In this document: positions 16,166 through 24,446 of the stretch, piece by piece
Numbering within the stretch: position 1 is the stretch's first letter
How the letters are laid out: the number at the start of each line of letters is the position of its first letter
Source: CALNZV01 sp942491115
Lineage (GTDB): Bacteria > Desulfobacterota > Desulfobacteria > Desulfobacterales > UBA5852
Length of the DNA: 64,000 bases
Reading direction: 5' to 3'
Assembly: GCA_942491115.1 (NCBI GenBank)
Contig: CALNZV010000007.1
Coordinates: 682,001 to 746,000 of the forward strand
Program-made: the position numbers and the translations under genes
The notes under the pieces: generated by a model
Databases searched by the model: none
What the model was told of the DNA's origin: nothing
Seen by the model: the letters and a program-made list of their open reading frames with translations, nothing else

Positions 16166-17098
16166 ATGGACCTTCCCCACATCGATCAGGATAGAATCCC
16201 TCCCGACCGGCGCTGGGAGACCCTCACCCGGCCCGGGGAGGCCGCCGACTATTTTGAACGGTCTCCTCTGCCGTTTCTGGGAGATCCACCTCAGGCCTTC
16301 AGCCTTAACAATGCCTGGTGGCTCTGTGAATTTTCCCGTCTGATTTATCGGAGGGAGAAAGACGAAATGGGGCCCTTTGCCGACGGACTCACCCGTTGCG
16401 AGGTTCTTCGGAGGGTCGGTTGGCGGGAAGCATGGTTCCTAAACCAGGGGGGCATCCAGTGTGGGCTGTTTGAAGGTCCCGGTCCCGACGGGCTGATTTC
16501 GGTGCTTGTTTTCAGGGGCACCACCGGATTCCGCAATTGGCTGATCGACCTGGACACCCGCCCGGCCTATTGGCCGGGGGGTGGCCGTGTCCACCGAGGG
16601 TTCAGGGATGCCCTGGCCGTCATATGGACCGATCTTGAAAAAGAACTGTCACCAGGGGGCGTCGTCCACTACTATACGGGCCACAGCCTGGGTGGAGCCC
16701 TGGCCCTCCTCTCGGCCTCACGCCGGATGCCGGATGCGGTCTATGCCTTCGGTGCGCCCCGGGTGGGCGACACCGCCTTTTCAGCCAGTCTCCCGGCGAA
16801 AAGGGTGTTCACCATCGTCAACAGCGACGATCCGGTCCCGCTGCTTCCCCCCTCACGAAAGACAGCAGCCTTTGAATGGGCTGGATCCCCCATTTTTTTG
16901 GATTATGGCGGACGGATGAAAGGGGTGGATCCAAAGGGCATTTCCCCCCTGCAGAACCACCGGGAAGCACGGCCGCTATCGTCGTCGACCGATCCGAGGC
17001 GCTGGTTCGATCCCCCGGGGTTTCTGTCAGATCACGCTCCTGCCAACTACCGGATCGGGATTGAGAACACCATGAACCGGGAGGCCAATCTCCCGTGA
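16166..17098 (+). CDS. Class 3 lipase family protein
   Basis: From the ATG at 16166 the protein has 310 residues and carries the class 3 (fungal-type) lipase fold. VLVFRGTT is at about 114-120, the nucleophile elbow GHSLGG has Ser174, the acid is Asp222 in SDDPVPLLPP, and the base is probably His290 in SDHAPANY. Class 3 lipases hydrolyse acylglycerols or phospholipids. There is no signal peptide, so it would act in the cytoplasm, perhaps on membrane or storage lipid. It is third in a closely packed run with two other alpha/beta hydrolases. It overlaps the next gene by 4 bp. Confidence 0.88.
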   Translation: MDLPHIDQDRIPPDRRWETLTRPGEAADYFERSPLPFLGDPPQAFSLNNAWWLCEFSRLIYRREKDEMGPFADGLTRCEVLRRVGWREAWFLNQGGIQCGLFEGPGPDGLISVLVFRGTTGFRNWLIDLDTRPAYWPGGGRVHRGFRDALAVIWTDLEKELSPGGVVHYYTGHSLGGALALLSASRRMPDAVYAFGAPRVGDTAFSASLPAKRVFTIVNSDDPVPLLPPSRKTAAFEWAGSPIFLDYGGRMKGVDPKGISPLQNHREARPLSSSTDPRRWFDPPGFLSDHAPANYRIGIENTMNREANLP

Positions 17099-17610
17099 CC
17101 CGCTCGCCCCTAAGTAGCCGGGGATATCCGGTCCCGGCCATCCCTTCGTCCAAAGGCAACTATATCCTCTTTTTAAACATGGATATCCCCGAGGCGATCC
17201 CTGTCGGACGGCTTGGCAGGCGGTATTTCCCCGCCGGTGTCTATGCCTATGCGGGCAGTGCCTTCGGCCCGGGAGGGTTGAAGGGGCGGCTGAACCGCCA
17301 CCTGAATCCATCGACCTCCTGCCGCTGGCACGTGGACTACCTCAAGGAACGAGTGAGAATAGTCGAGATCTGGTGGAGTCAAACGCCCCAGAATATAGAG
17401 CACCGCTGGGCCGAAGCCCTTATGGCCATCCGGGGCGCAGCGCTTCCCGTGGCAGGGTTCGGCAGTTCCGACTGTCGATGCCGGTCGCACCTTGTTCACT
17501 TCGCGACACTGCCGGCAAGAGCCACATTCCGTCGCTGCCTGGCTCCCCTTGTGGCCGACGCCGTCCTGCCCGGTGCCCCCCTCCGAAGATCGCTCCTTGA
17601 TCCCCCCTGA
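17095..17610 (+). CDS. GIY-YIG/DUF123 family protein
   Basis: The 171-residue protein matches the DUF123 group of GIY-YIG-like proteins, which occur alone or fused to endonuclease III. The GIY-like strand is NYILFLNM at about 22-29 and the YIG-like part is GVYAYAGSAFG at about 45-55. These are followed by Arg-rich GLKGRLNRHL and the DYL segment with WHVDYL. CRCRSHLVHF near 125 is the conserved C-terminal motif. It starts at a GTG that overlaps the lipase stop (GTGA). The biochemical role is not established; DNA or nucleotide processing is likely. Placement in a hydrolase series is unexplained. Confidence 0.75.
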   Translation: MTRSPLSSRGYPVPAIPSSKGNYILFLNMDIPEAIPVGRLGRRYFPAGVYAYAGSAFGPGGLKGRLNRHLNPSTSCRWHVDYLKERVRIVEIWWSQTPQNIEHRWAEALMAIRGAALPVAGFGSSDCRCRSHLVHFATLPARATFRRCLAPLVADAVLPGAPLRRSLLDPP

Positions 17611-17613
17611 TCT

Positions 17614-17655
17614 GGTCACATTCCTTCCCAGTGACGACAGGTGACGAGGGTCACC
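17614..17655. repeat. Clustered GTGAC/GTCAC half-sites
   Basis: GTCAC (17615-17619), GTGAC (17631-17635), GTGAC (17641-17645) and GTCAC (17650-17654) lie within 42 bp. The last two form GGTGAC-gagg-GTCACC. They are about 200-245 bp upstream of the sigma-54-type promoter, where an enhancer-binding protein could bind. The hairpin could alternatively end the upstream transcript. Confidence 0.4.
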
Positions 17656-17856
17656 ATCAATGGATAGAGAGGGGCTTTTGCCCATTCCTAAGCGATCGGT
17701 CGGAAAACACAGATGAAAAATGTCCCTAACCGATGGGGCAAGGAAAGAAAAAAAATCGCCAATAAAAGGAAAAACCTGTTCTAATTATTGGTATTTTTTT
17801 CAGGAAAACTCTCAGTCTGATGTCGAAATCATGAAGGAAATCGGAATGCATGACTA

Positions 17857-17872
17857 TGGTATAAAAATTGCT
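17857..17872 (+). promoter_or_regulatory. Sigma-54 (RpoN) type promoter
   Basis: TGGTATAAAAATTGCT fits the consensus TGGYAY-N5-TTGCW, with GG and GC exactly 10 nt apart. Transcription would start near 17883 and lead into the gene at 17974 after about 90 nt. Confidence 0.6.
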
Positions 17873-17973
17873 TGTATGAAAAGCTCCTGAGTGTTTCTCT
17901 GCATCCCTGTCTATCTCTTTGTCGCCCAGTGTTTTTCCCACGGTCATCGAAAGCAGGCCAATCGGAGATTATC

Positions 17974-18279
17974 GTGAAAGTATTACTGCTGCCCGTCATT
18001 TCGTGGGCATTGTTCCTATATACGCTGCTCGGCACCGCCAGTGCGGAATGGATCCCGAAAATGATTCAGCCAAGGCCGCCGTTCAACGAGGCCCTGTCAA
18101 TGGTCATGTTGGGCTTTGGTCTGGTCGGGCTGTCCATCTTCATTCGCAAATCATCGGACCGGCGGCTGGGAATCGAGCGCCGCCAGTATGCCTATACCGG
18201 TTATTTGCCTGAGAGAAGATCCGGCGAAGATCGACGGCGGTCAACCGAAAGAAGAAACGGTGATGACCGCCGCAAATAG
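17974..18279 (+). CDS. Small membrane protein with PEP-CTERM-like span and Arg-rich tail
   Basis: From the GTG at 17974, which follows CGGAGA, the protein has 101 residues. A signal peptide ends at TASA (about 21-24). The short mature part leads into a hydrophobic span at about 40-57 (NEALSMVMLGFGLVGLSIF). This resembles the membrane segment of PEP-CTERM sorting signals but lacks the Pro-Glu-Pro triad. A 40-residue tail follows, dominated by repeats such as RRSGEDRR and RRNGDDRR. A sigma-54-type promoter precedes it. Function is unknown; the tail could bind nucleic acid, lipid head groups or polysaccharide. Confidence 0.6.
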   Translation: MKVLLLPVISWALFLYTLLGTASAEWIPKMIQPRPPFNEALSMVMLGFGLVGLSIFIRKSSDRRLGIERRQYAYTGYLPERRSGEDRRRSTERRNGDDRRK

Positions 18280-18289
18280 GGACTCATCA

Positions 18290-20497
18290 TCACTTCTCCC
18301 CCGGCGTCCCGCTGCCCTGCCGCCAGCCGCCTTCAATACCGGCGACCAGCCGATCCCTTAAACCAGTACATCGGTTCGTGCTGCGCGCATTTCCGACGGC
18401 CATGGCCAGGGCCTTCCGGGTGCCGACAAGCACCACCAACCGTTTCCCGCGGGTGATTGCCGTGTAGATGAGGTTGCGCTGAAGGAGAACATAGTGCTGT
18501 GTGAGCACCGGAATGACAACCGCCGGAAACTCCGATCCCTGGGATTTATGAATCGAAATGGCATAGGCCAGGGTCAGTTCGTCCTGTTCCCCGGCGTCGT
18601 AGAGAACCCGGCGCCCGTCGACATCGACCGTGAGTTCCCGGCGCTCTGGAAGGATTTCGGTGATCCTGCCGATGTCTCCGTTGAACACCTCTTTGGTGTA
18701 GTTGTTTCGAACCTGCATGACCTTGTCTCCGATCCGAAACGCCCCGTGGGATTCTTTCCGTTGGGGGACGGCCGGATTTAGGACCTCCTGGAGCCGACGG
18801 TTCATGCTGACCGTTCCGACGATGCCCCGGTTCATCGGGGTCAGCACCTGAATATCATTGACGGGATGAAACCCCCGCTTCGCCGGTATCCTTCGGGAGA
18901 CCAGATCGGCAATGAGTTCCACCACCGCCTCGGGGCGTTCCCGGGATATGAAAAAGCAGTCGGAGTCTTCCCCCCTGCCCCCGAATGCTGGAACGGTTCC
19001 CGCGTTGATCCGGTGGGCGTTCAACACGATATCGCTTTCCCGGGCCTGCCGGAAGATGTCATGCAATTCGATCACCGGCACCACGCCGGAGCCGATGATA
19101 TCCCCCAACACGTTTCCAGGACCCACAGAGGGAAGCTGGTGAACATCCCCCACTAGAAGCAATGCGGTCCCTGAGGGCACCGCCCTCAGAAGGGAAGCCG
19201 CCATCACCGTATCCATCATGGATGCCTCGTCGACGATCAATACCCCACCATCGATGGGGCGGGATTCGTTTCGCTGAAAGTGGCCGGTCTTCGGGTTGAA
19301 CTCAAGAAGCCGGTGGAGGGTGGCGGCCTTTTCCCCTGTGGTCTCGGTCATCCGCTTGGCCGCCCGCCCCGTGGGGGCCGCCAGACGGCATCTCACCTTC
19401 TTGGCGGAGAGGATTTTGATCAGCCCATTGATAATGGTCGTTTTCCCGGTGCCGGGCCCCCCGGTCAGGACCATCACTTTGGCGGTGAGAGCGCGGCGGA
19501 TCGCCGTCTCCTGAAGAGGAGCGAGCCTGATGGGAAGCCGCCCCTGCAGCCAATCCACGGCTAGATCCGGAACTATAGGCGGCAACCCGGAGGGCTCGGA
19601 CAACAGGCGCAGCAGATGGCTGGCCAAATCGGTCTCGGCGTCGAATAGCCTTCTCAAATAGAGTCGATCAGAAGGGGCTTGGCCAGGCGCTGCCGGTCCG
19701 GGACATATCCGCCCCTTGACCACCAGGCTCCCCATGGCCTGCCCGACGAGGGGCTCGGGCACGTCCAGAAGCGCGGCAGTCGTCGTCATAAGGTCGTCCG
19801 TGGGGCAGAAAACATGACCGGCATCGGTCCAGCGGTCCAAGGTGTGGAGCACCCCGGCCTCGACGCGCCTTAACGACGTCTCGGGTATCCCCAGCCGGCG
19901 GGCGATCCGGTCGGCGGTAGCAAATCCGAAGCCCCGGATGTCGTCGACAAGCCGATACGGGTTGGCCGTCACTGCGGCGACGCTTTGGGTCCCGTATCGT
20001 TTGAATAGGCGAAGCACCTGGCCGGTCGGGACATCATGCTCCTGAAAAAAGAGCATCGTCTCCCGCAGGTGCTGATGCGCCTCCCAGGCGGACCGGATGA
20101 AGGCCACCCGCTTTCGTCCGATTCCGTTGACCTCGATCAACCGACCGATATCGTTGTCGAGCACCTCAAAGGTCCCGGTTCCGAAACGGGCCACGATTCG
20201 GCGGGCCATTTCAGGACCAATGCCTTTGATCAGACCTGCTCCGAGATAACGCTGGATACCTTCAGGGGTGGACGGAACCCGGTATCGATATCCGATGACC
20301 TGGAACTGTCGTCCGAAACGGCTGTGGATCGTCCACTCACCATCCAGTTCCAAGTACTGACCGGGATTCGGTTCATGGAGGGGGCCGACGGCGGTTACGG
20401 CATCGCCATTGCCTTCCAACTGAATCTGGATGACAGTAAATCCGCTGTCAGAATCCGAATAGGTCACATGAAGAACGTGGCCGGCAATGCTTTCCAT
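18290..20497 (-). CDS. recD2: RecD2-type ATP-dependent DNA helicase
   Basis: The 735-residue protein is a RecD-like superfamily 1B helicase of the RecD2 class, which unwinds DNA 5' to 3' without RecBC. The N-terminal OB-like and helix-hairpin-helix regions (GIGPEMARRIVARFG; VNGIGRKRV) precede the motor domain. Walker A is GGPGTGKTT, Walker B is LIVDEASMMD, and late helicase motifs occur in LAYAISIHKSQGSEFP and YTAITRG. It is cytoplasmic and probably acts in DNA repair. Length is normal for RecD2. It converges with the small sigma-54 gene, leaving only 10 bp between stops, and lies 6 bp downstream of the TsaA-like gene. Confidence 0.93.
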   Translation of the reverse strand: MESIAGHVLHVTYSDSDSGFTVIQIQLEGNGDAVTAVGPLHEPNPGQYLELDGEWTIHSRFGRQFQVIGYRYRVPSTPEGIQRYLGAGLIKGIGPEMARRIVARFGTGTFEVLDNDIGRLIEVNGIGRKRVAFIRSAWEAHQHLRETMLFFQEHDVPTGQVLRLFKRYGTQSVAAVTANPYRLVDDIRGFGFATADRIARRLGIPETSLRRVEAGVLHTLDRWTDAGHVFCPTDDLMTTTAALLDVPEPLVGQAMGSLVVKGRICPGPAAPGQAPSDRLYLRRLFDAETDLASHLLRLLSEPSGLPPIVPDLAVDWLQGRLPIRLAPLQETAIRRALTAKVMVLTGGPGTGKTTIINGLIKILSAKKVRCRLAAPTGRAAKRMTETTGEKAATLHRLLEFNPKTGHFQRNESRPIDGGVLIVDEASMMDTVMAASLLRAVPSGTALLLVGDVHQLPSVGPGNVLGDIIGSGVVPVIELHDIFRQARESDIVLNAHRINAGTVPAFGGRGEDSDCFFISRERPEAVVELIADLVSRRIPAKRGFHPVNDIQVLTPMNRGIVGTVSMNRRLQEVLNPAVPQRKESHGAFRIGDKVMQVRNNYTKEVFNGDIGRITEILPERRELTVDVDGRRVLYDAGEQDELTLAYAISIHKSQGSEFPAVVIPVLTQHYVLLQRNLIYTAITRGKRLVVLVGTRKALAMAVGNARSTNRCTGLRDRLVAGIEGGWRQGSGTPGEK

Positions 20498-20503
20498 ACC
20501 AGG

Positions 20504-20917
20504 CTAAACCCATTTCGGCAGTCGAAGGGATTCCAGACGACGGCTGGTGGGAATGAAGCACTTGATGTCGATCACAGGGGTTCCCTCCCGGGCATCGATG
20601 GCATCGACTTCGATCCGGGTGTCGTCAATGGCCTGGATACGACAGAGGGTGATACCGATGAGATTGGGCCTCAGAGGGGAATGGGTGGCAAATACCCCGA
20701 TGAGGGGATTTCTCGGGTCTTTTCTGGGGCGAACCTTCAACACGCTTCGCCCCTCGGAATGGTCGTTCTCGTGGAACCAGAAGAGAACATTGATGTGGGA
20801 AAACCCGTCGAGGCCGTCCATGGCATCCCTGAAATCGGGCATGATCTCGAGGAAGCAGCGCTCTTGCCGCAACCGGACAACGCCGATCGGTTTGATGAAG
20901 AAAGGGCCTGGCGACAT
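20504..20917 (-). CDS. TsaA/TrmO-like protein, short form
   Basis: From the ATG at 20917, with AAAGGAGACAG upstream, the protein has 137 residues and consists only of the TsaA-like beta-barrel domain. Matching blocks are FFIKPIGVV, SHINVLFWFHEND, GVFATHSPLRPNLIG and EGTPVIDIKCF. It lacks the C-terminal domain of full-length TrmO (present at 13525) and the RSP..PRQ part of the N-terminus. Single-domain relatives occur in archaea and anaerobic bacteria, and their substrate may differ from tRNA. It probably shares a transcript with recD2, 6 bp downstream. Confidence 0.82.
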   Translation of the reverse strand: MSPGPFFIKPIGVVRLRQERCFLEIMPDFRDAMDGLDGFSHINVLFWFHENDHSEGRSVLKVRPRKDPRNPLIGVFATHSPLRPNLIGITLCRIQAIDDTRIEVDAIDAREGTPVIDIKCFIPTSRRLESLRLPKWV

Positions 20918-21084
20918 CCTGTCTGTCTCCTTTCCGAAGCGATGGCCGGCGGCAGTGCCCGTGCCGGGCACCTTCGCCTTGCGCCCTCCAGCCAAATGAG
21001 ATAATCACAAGCGGCAGGCGTCGGCAAGGCCCGGACCGCCTGCTTGATTCCACCGGGATGTCACATCGAGGAGGACCGGCAGTC

Positions 21085-22149
21085 GTGACCACGATCGACC
21101 TGCGCTCAGACACCCTGACCCATCCAACACCCGCAATGAGAGCGGCAATGGCCGCCGCCGCCGTTGGCGACGATGTCTTCGGGGAAGATCCGACCGTTCG
21201 CCGTCTCGAAGCCATGGCGGCGGACCGCATGGGAAAGTCAGGGGCCGTTTTCGTCCCCAGCGGTACCATGGCCAACCTGGTCTCTCTGCTCAGCCACTGC
21301 GGGCGTGGAGACGAGGTCATTCTCGGGGACCAGTCCCACATATTCGTCTATGAGCAGGGGGGGTCTGCAGCCGTGGGAGGCATTCACCCCCGCACGCTTC
21401 CCAACCGACCGGACGGCACACTGCCTCTCGACCGGCTGGAAGGGGCCATCCGCACGAACGACCCCCACTATCCCCGCTCCCGTCTCGTCGCCCTTGAGAA
21501 CACCCACAACCGGTGCAGCGGGGAACCCCTGACGATCGACTACATGACTCGCGTGGGAGCCCTTGCCCAGCGCAACGGCCTGTCCCTTCATGTGGACGGT
21601 GCACGGATATTCAATGCCGCAACGGCCTTGGGCTGCCAGCCGGCAGCTCTCGTCTCGACGGCCGACTCGGTGGGATTCTGCCTCAGCAAGGGCCTAGCAG
21701 CTCCGGTGGGATCGGTGATTTGCGGAGATGCGCCCTTCACCGACAGGGCCCGTCGGAACCGAAAGCTGCTGGGAGGAGGCATGCGGCAGGCGGGCGTCAT
21801 CGCCGCAGCAGGGATCGTCGCTCTGGAGGAAATGGTCGATCGCCTGGCCGAAGACCATGTCAATGCGGCCCGCTTGGCCGACGGGCTCGACGCCATCGAC
21901 GGCATCGATGTGGTTCCCTCTGTCCACAGAACCAATATCGTCTATGGGGACCTCTCAAACGGACCTTGGGATGCAGCGGCCCTCTGCGGAGCCTTGGAAA
22001 AGGGGGGAATTCGGGTGCTGCCCATCGATCCCGCCCGCATTCGGGCCGTTCTCCACTACCATATCTCCGCCGAGGATGTAGAGAAGGCCCTCGACGGTAT
22101 TCGATCCGTATTGTCCCGATCGCCGGGTTCCGGCGCCGGGAATCCTTGA
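21085..22149 (+). CDS. ltaE: Low-specificity L-threonine aldolase
   Basis: The 354-residue PLP enzyme cleaves L-threonine or L-allo-threonine to glycine and acetaldehyde. It has the family start IDLRSDT, GDDVFGEDPTV at about 28-38, the PLP-phosphate region SGTMANL at 59-65, Asp171 in HVDGARI, and the Schiff-base Lys202 in FCLSKGLAAPVGS. GTG 21085 is chosen because GAGGAGG lies 9-10 nt upstream; an ATG at 21058 has no ribosome-binding site. It is cytoplasmic and feeds glycine and one-carbon metabolism. It stands alone on the plus strand, divergent from the TsaA-like gene. Confidence 0.92.
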   Translation: MTTIDLRSDTLTHPTPAMRAAMAAAAVGDDVFGEDPTVRRLEAMAADRMGKSGAVFVPSGTMANLVSLLSHCGRGDEVILGDQSHIFVYEQGGSAAVGGIHPRTLPNRPDGTLPLDRLEGAIRTNDPHYPRSRLVALENTHNRCSGEPLTIDYMTRVGALAQRNGLSLHVDGARIFNAATALGCQPAALVSTADSVGFCLSKGLAAPVGSVICGDAPFTDRARRNRKLLGGGMRQAGVIAAAGIVALEEMVDRLAEDHVNAARLADGLDAIDGIDVVPSVHRTNIVYGDLSNGPWDAAALCGALEKGGIRVLPIDPARIRAVLHYHISAEDVEKALDGIRSVLSRSPGSGAGNP

Positions 22150-22224
22150 CGCTCTGTGGGCTTCCCGGCCCGAAGCGAAAAGGAGGCCTTACCTGATGGG
22201 CGGGGCCGGCGCCCCCTTCAATCC

Positions 22225-23478
22225 TCAATGTTTGAAAGAGCGCTGCCCTGTGAACACCATGGTCGCTCCGGCCTCGTTGCAGGCCTCGATCACGCTCCAG
22301 TCGTTCAGTGCCCCACCCGGCTGAACCACGGCCTTGACGCCTTCCCCCAGGCCCACATCGACGCCGTCCCTGAAGGGAAAAAACGCATCGCTCACCATGG
22401 CCGACCCCGGCAGGCCACCTTTTTCCTCCCGGACCCGGGCATCGATAGCGGCTTTCTTATCCAGGTCCTCCAACTCGTTGTATGAAATCCCCAAATCCTC
22501 ATAGCAATAGCGGTCGGCCAGTTTCCGGTAGGCTTTGTCCCTGGCGATTTCGGCGACACCGACGCGGTCCTGTTCGCCCGTACCGATACCGACGGTACAC
22601 CGGTCTTTGACGTATAGCACCGAGTTGGAGGAAACCCCCGTCTCTATCAACCATCCAAAAAGAAGATCGTCCAATTCAGCAGCGGTGGGCTCTCGATCGA
22701 TGGTGTAGGTTCTTCCCTGGTTTTCGGAGGCGGCCAGGGTCAAGTCAGCGGTCCGGAGACTCGTCGGTGCGAAGGACCACTGAGCGATGATCCCGCCGTC
22801 GATGAGACTCTTGAAGTCCACCACCCGCTCTCCTACAAATTCCCGAAGCCGCTCAATGGCGCGAATGCGGATCACCCGGAGATTTTTCCGACGTCCGAGG
22901 ATCTCCAGGCAGCCGTCTTCAAATTCCGGTGCCACCACCACCTCGGCATACTGGGCCGCCACCGCCTCCGCGGTGGCCTTGTCCACGGGCCGGTTGAGGG
23001 CGATACAGCCTCCGAAGGCGGCAACCCGATCGGCCATGTAGGCCCTGAGGTAGGCATTTTCTAGTCTACCGGACTGGGCCACTCCGCAGGGATTGTTGTG
23101 TTTGACGATCACCGCCGTGGGCGAGTCCTCGAAATAGCGCAGAATGTTGAGGGCGTTGTCGGCATCGGTGAGGTTGGTTTTGCCGGGATGTTTGCCGGAT
23201 TGAAGCAGTTCGATATCCGAGGCCAGGTATCGACCCGGCTGAAGGGTCCGGGTATCGGCCAGGACCAGGTTCCCGTTGACCAGACGATAGAGAGCCGCCT
23301 CCTGTCCGGGGTTCTCCCCGTAGCGCAGCCCTCTGGCCTCCCCGTCGATCGTCCAGGCCACCCGTTCGAAAAAGAGGGTCTGACGCTTGTCGTCATCGCC
23401 AACGAAAGCAATTTCCATTCTTGGTGGGAAATGATCCTTGACGATGGTCCGGTACATTTCTTTGAGATTTTCAACCAT
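22225..23478 (-). CDS. purH: AICAR formyltransferase (separate PurH C-terminal domain)
   Basis: From the ATG at 23478, preceded by GGAGGAGGG, the protein has 417 residues. It corresponds to the AICAR formyltransferase part of bifunctional PurH, which transfers a formyl group from 10-formyl-THF to AICAR in de novo purine synthesis. Recognisable blocks are LRYGENPGQEAALY, VKHNNPCGVA (the catalytic Lys-His region), FGGCIALNRPVD, SNSVLYVKD and SDAFFPFRDGVD, ending TGQRSFKH. The IMP cyclohydrolase activity is coded by the gene at 23587, 108 bp upstream, so the usual fused protein is split here. Confidence 0.93.
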   Translation of the reverse strand: MVENLKEMYRTIVKDHFPPRMEIAFVGDDDKRQTLFFERVAWTIDGEARGLRYGENPGQEAALYRLVNGNLVLADTRTLQPGRYLASDIELLQSGKHPGKTNLTDADNALNILRYFEDSPTAVIVKHNNPCGVAQSGRLENAYLRAYMADRVAAFGGCIALNRPVDKATAEAVAAQYAEVVVAPEFEDGCLEILGRRKNLRVIRIRAIERLREFVGERVVDFKSLIDGGIIAQWSFAPTSLRTADLTLAASENQGRTYTIDREPTAAELDDLLFGWLIETGVSSNSVLYVKDRCTVGIGTGEQDRVGVAEIARDKAYRKLADRYCYEDLGISYNELEDLDKKAAIDARVREEKGGLPGSAMVSDAFFPFRDGVDVGLGEGVKAVVQPGGALNDWSVIEACNEAGATMVFTGQRSFKH

Positions 23479-23586
23479 TGGTTTTCCCTCCTCCAGAAAG
23501 GATAAGCGTTCCCATTCATGACATCCCATCTCGCTGGAACGGCCGGGCGATAGGGCGGCGCCGTCACCGGCCGTCTCCGCGACGCC

Positions 23587-24270
23587 TCATCGCCGGATCC
23601 TGTAGCAGGCACGGGCTTCCCCGGCACCGATGGAGGCCAGGTAGTCCGCAATGGCGCGATCGTAGGCGGCCGTATGACGAAAAGCCTTCTGGGCCAGGGC
23701 AAACCGCATATCCAGAGAGGTCCTGCCCCGGTCATTCTCCAGTTCGCGGAGGATGCGGTCATAATCCGACGGATCCACCACCGAGGCCACCCTGATGAAG
23801 TTCTTGGCCGACGCCCGGATCATGCAAGGACCGCCGATGTCGATGTTCCCCCTGGCCATCTCTGGCGTCACATCCTCCCGGGCAACCGTTTGTCCGAACG
23901 GGTAGAGGTTGACGATCACCATGTCTATCGGCACGCTGTCGGTGCGGGCCAGATCCGCCTGGTGGGCCGGATTGTAGGTCTCGGTAAGCAGCCCCAGGTA
24001 GATTTTGAAATCGAGCGTCTTGACGAGTCCCCCCTGGGTCTCGGGTTGGCCGGTGTAGTCGGAAACCTGGATCAACAGCGGGTCGGCCCGGTCCCCCAAG
24101 ATCTCGCGAATTCGCCCGTAGGTGCCTCCGGTGGAATAGATCTTCAGGTTATCGCAGGCGGACACGAGCCCGGGGATGAGGGTCTCCAATCCGCTTTTGT
24201 CGGACACGCTGACGAGGATGTTTTTGACGGCTACCGCATTGTCCACTTGATCGACGGTGTTGATAGACAT
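23587..24270 (-). CDS. purH: IMP cyclohydrolase (separate PurH N-terminal domain)
   Basis: From the ATG at 24270 the protein has 227 residues and equals the N-terminal, MGS-like IMP cyclohydrolase domain of PurH, which closes FAICAR to IMP. Blocks seen are ILVSVSDKSGLETL, IYSTGGTYGRI, DYTGQPETQGGLVKTL, VNLYPFG and IDIGGPCMIRASAKN. The protein ends soon after KAFRHTAAYDRAIADYL, where the transformylase would begin in fused forms. The two genes lie in the natural order on one strand. The upstream in-frame extension to 24426 is unlikely because homology begins after residue 53. Confidence 0.92.
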   Translation of the reverse strand: MSINTVDQVDNAVAVKNILVSVSDKSGLETLIPGLVSACDNLKIYSTGGTYGRIREILGDRADPLLIQVSDYTGQPETQGGLVKTLDFKIYLGLLTETYNPAHQADLARTDSVPIDMVIVNLYPFGQTVAREDVTPEMARGNIDIGGPCMIRASAKNFIRVASVVDPSDYDRILRELENDRGRTSLDMRFALAQKAFRHTAAYDRAIADYLASIGAGEARACYRIRR

Positions 24271-24446
24271 GGCCTTGTAGCACCGGATACCGTTCGGCGG
24301 ACAGGGCGCCGAGGCTTCCAGCGACTCTCCTTTCTGTCTGCGGGTTTTGGCGGGCAATGGCACGACGATGGAAGGAAACGGGCAGCAATGATGTATCACA
24401 ACTGCCCCTTGCCGACAATAAGACATCTGGGGGAGGAAACGAGATC

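Larger units (their letters stand above)
17611..17973 (+). other. Non-coding region with sigma-54-type promoter
   Basis: These 363 bp contain no convincing gene. The first part has four GTGAC/GTCAC half-sites (17614-17655). The middle is A-rich. A sigma-54-type promoter is at 17857-17872. The region ends at the GTG of the 17974 gene. Confidence 0.5.

Noticed and set aside
20036..21004. A 322-codon open frame opposite recD2 and the TsaA-like gene.
   Set aside because: It crosses two real genes on the other strand and has no recognisable domain. High GC content produces long chance frames here.
22202..22215. A terminator between ltaE and the convergent AICAR transformylase gene (GGGGC-cggc-GCCCC).
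   Set aside because: The stem is only 5 bp with no T tract, which is expected by chance in GC-rich DNA.
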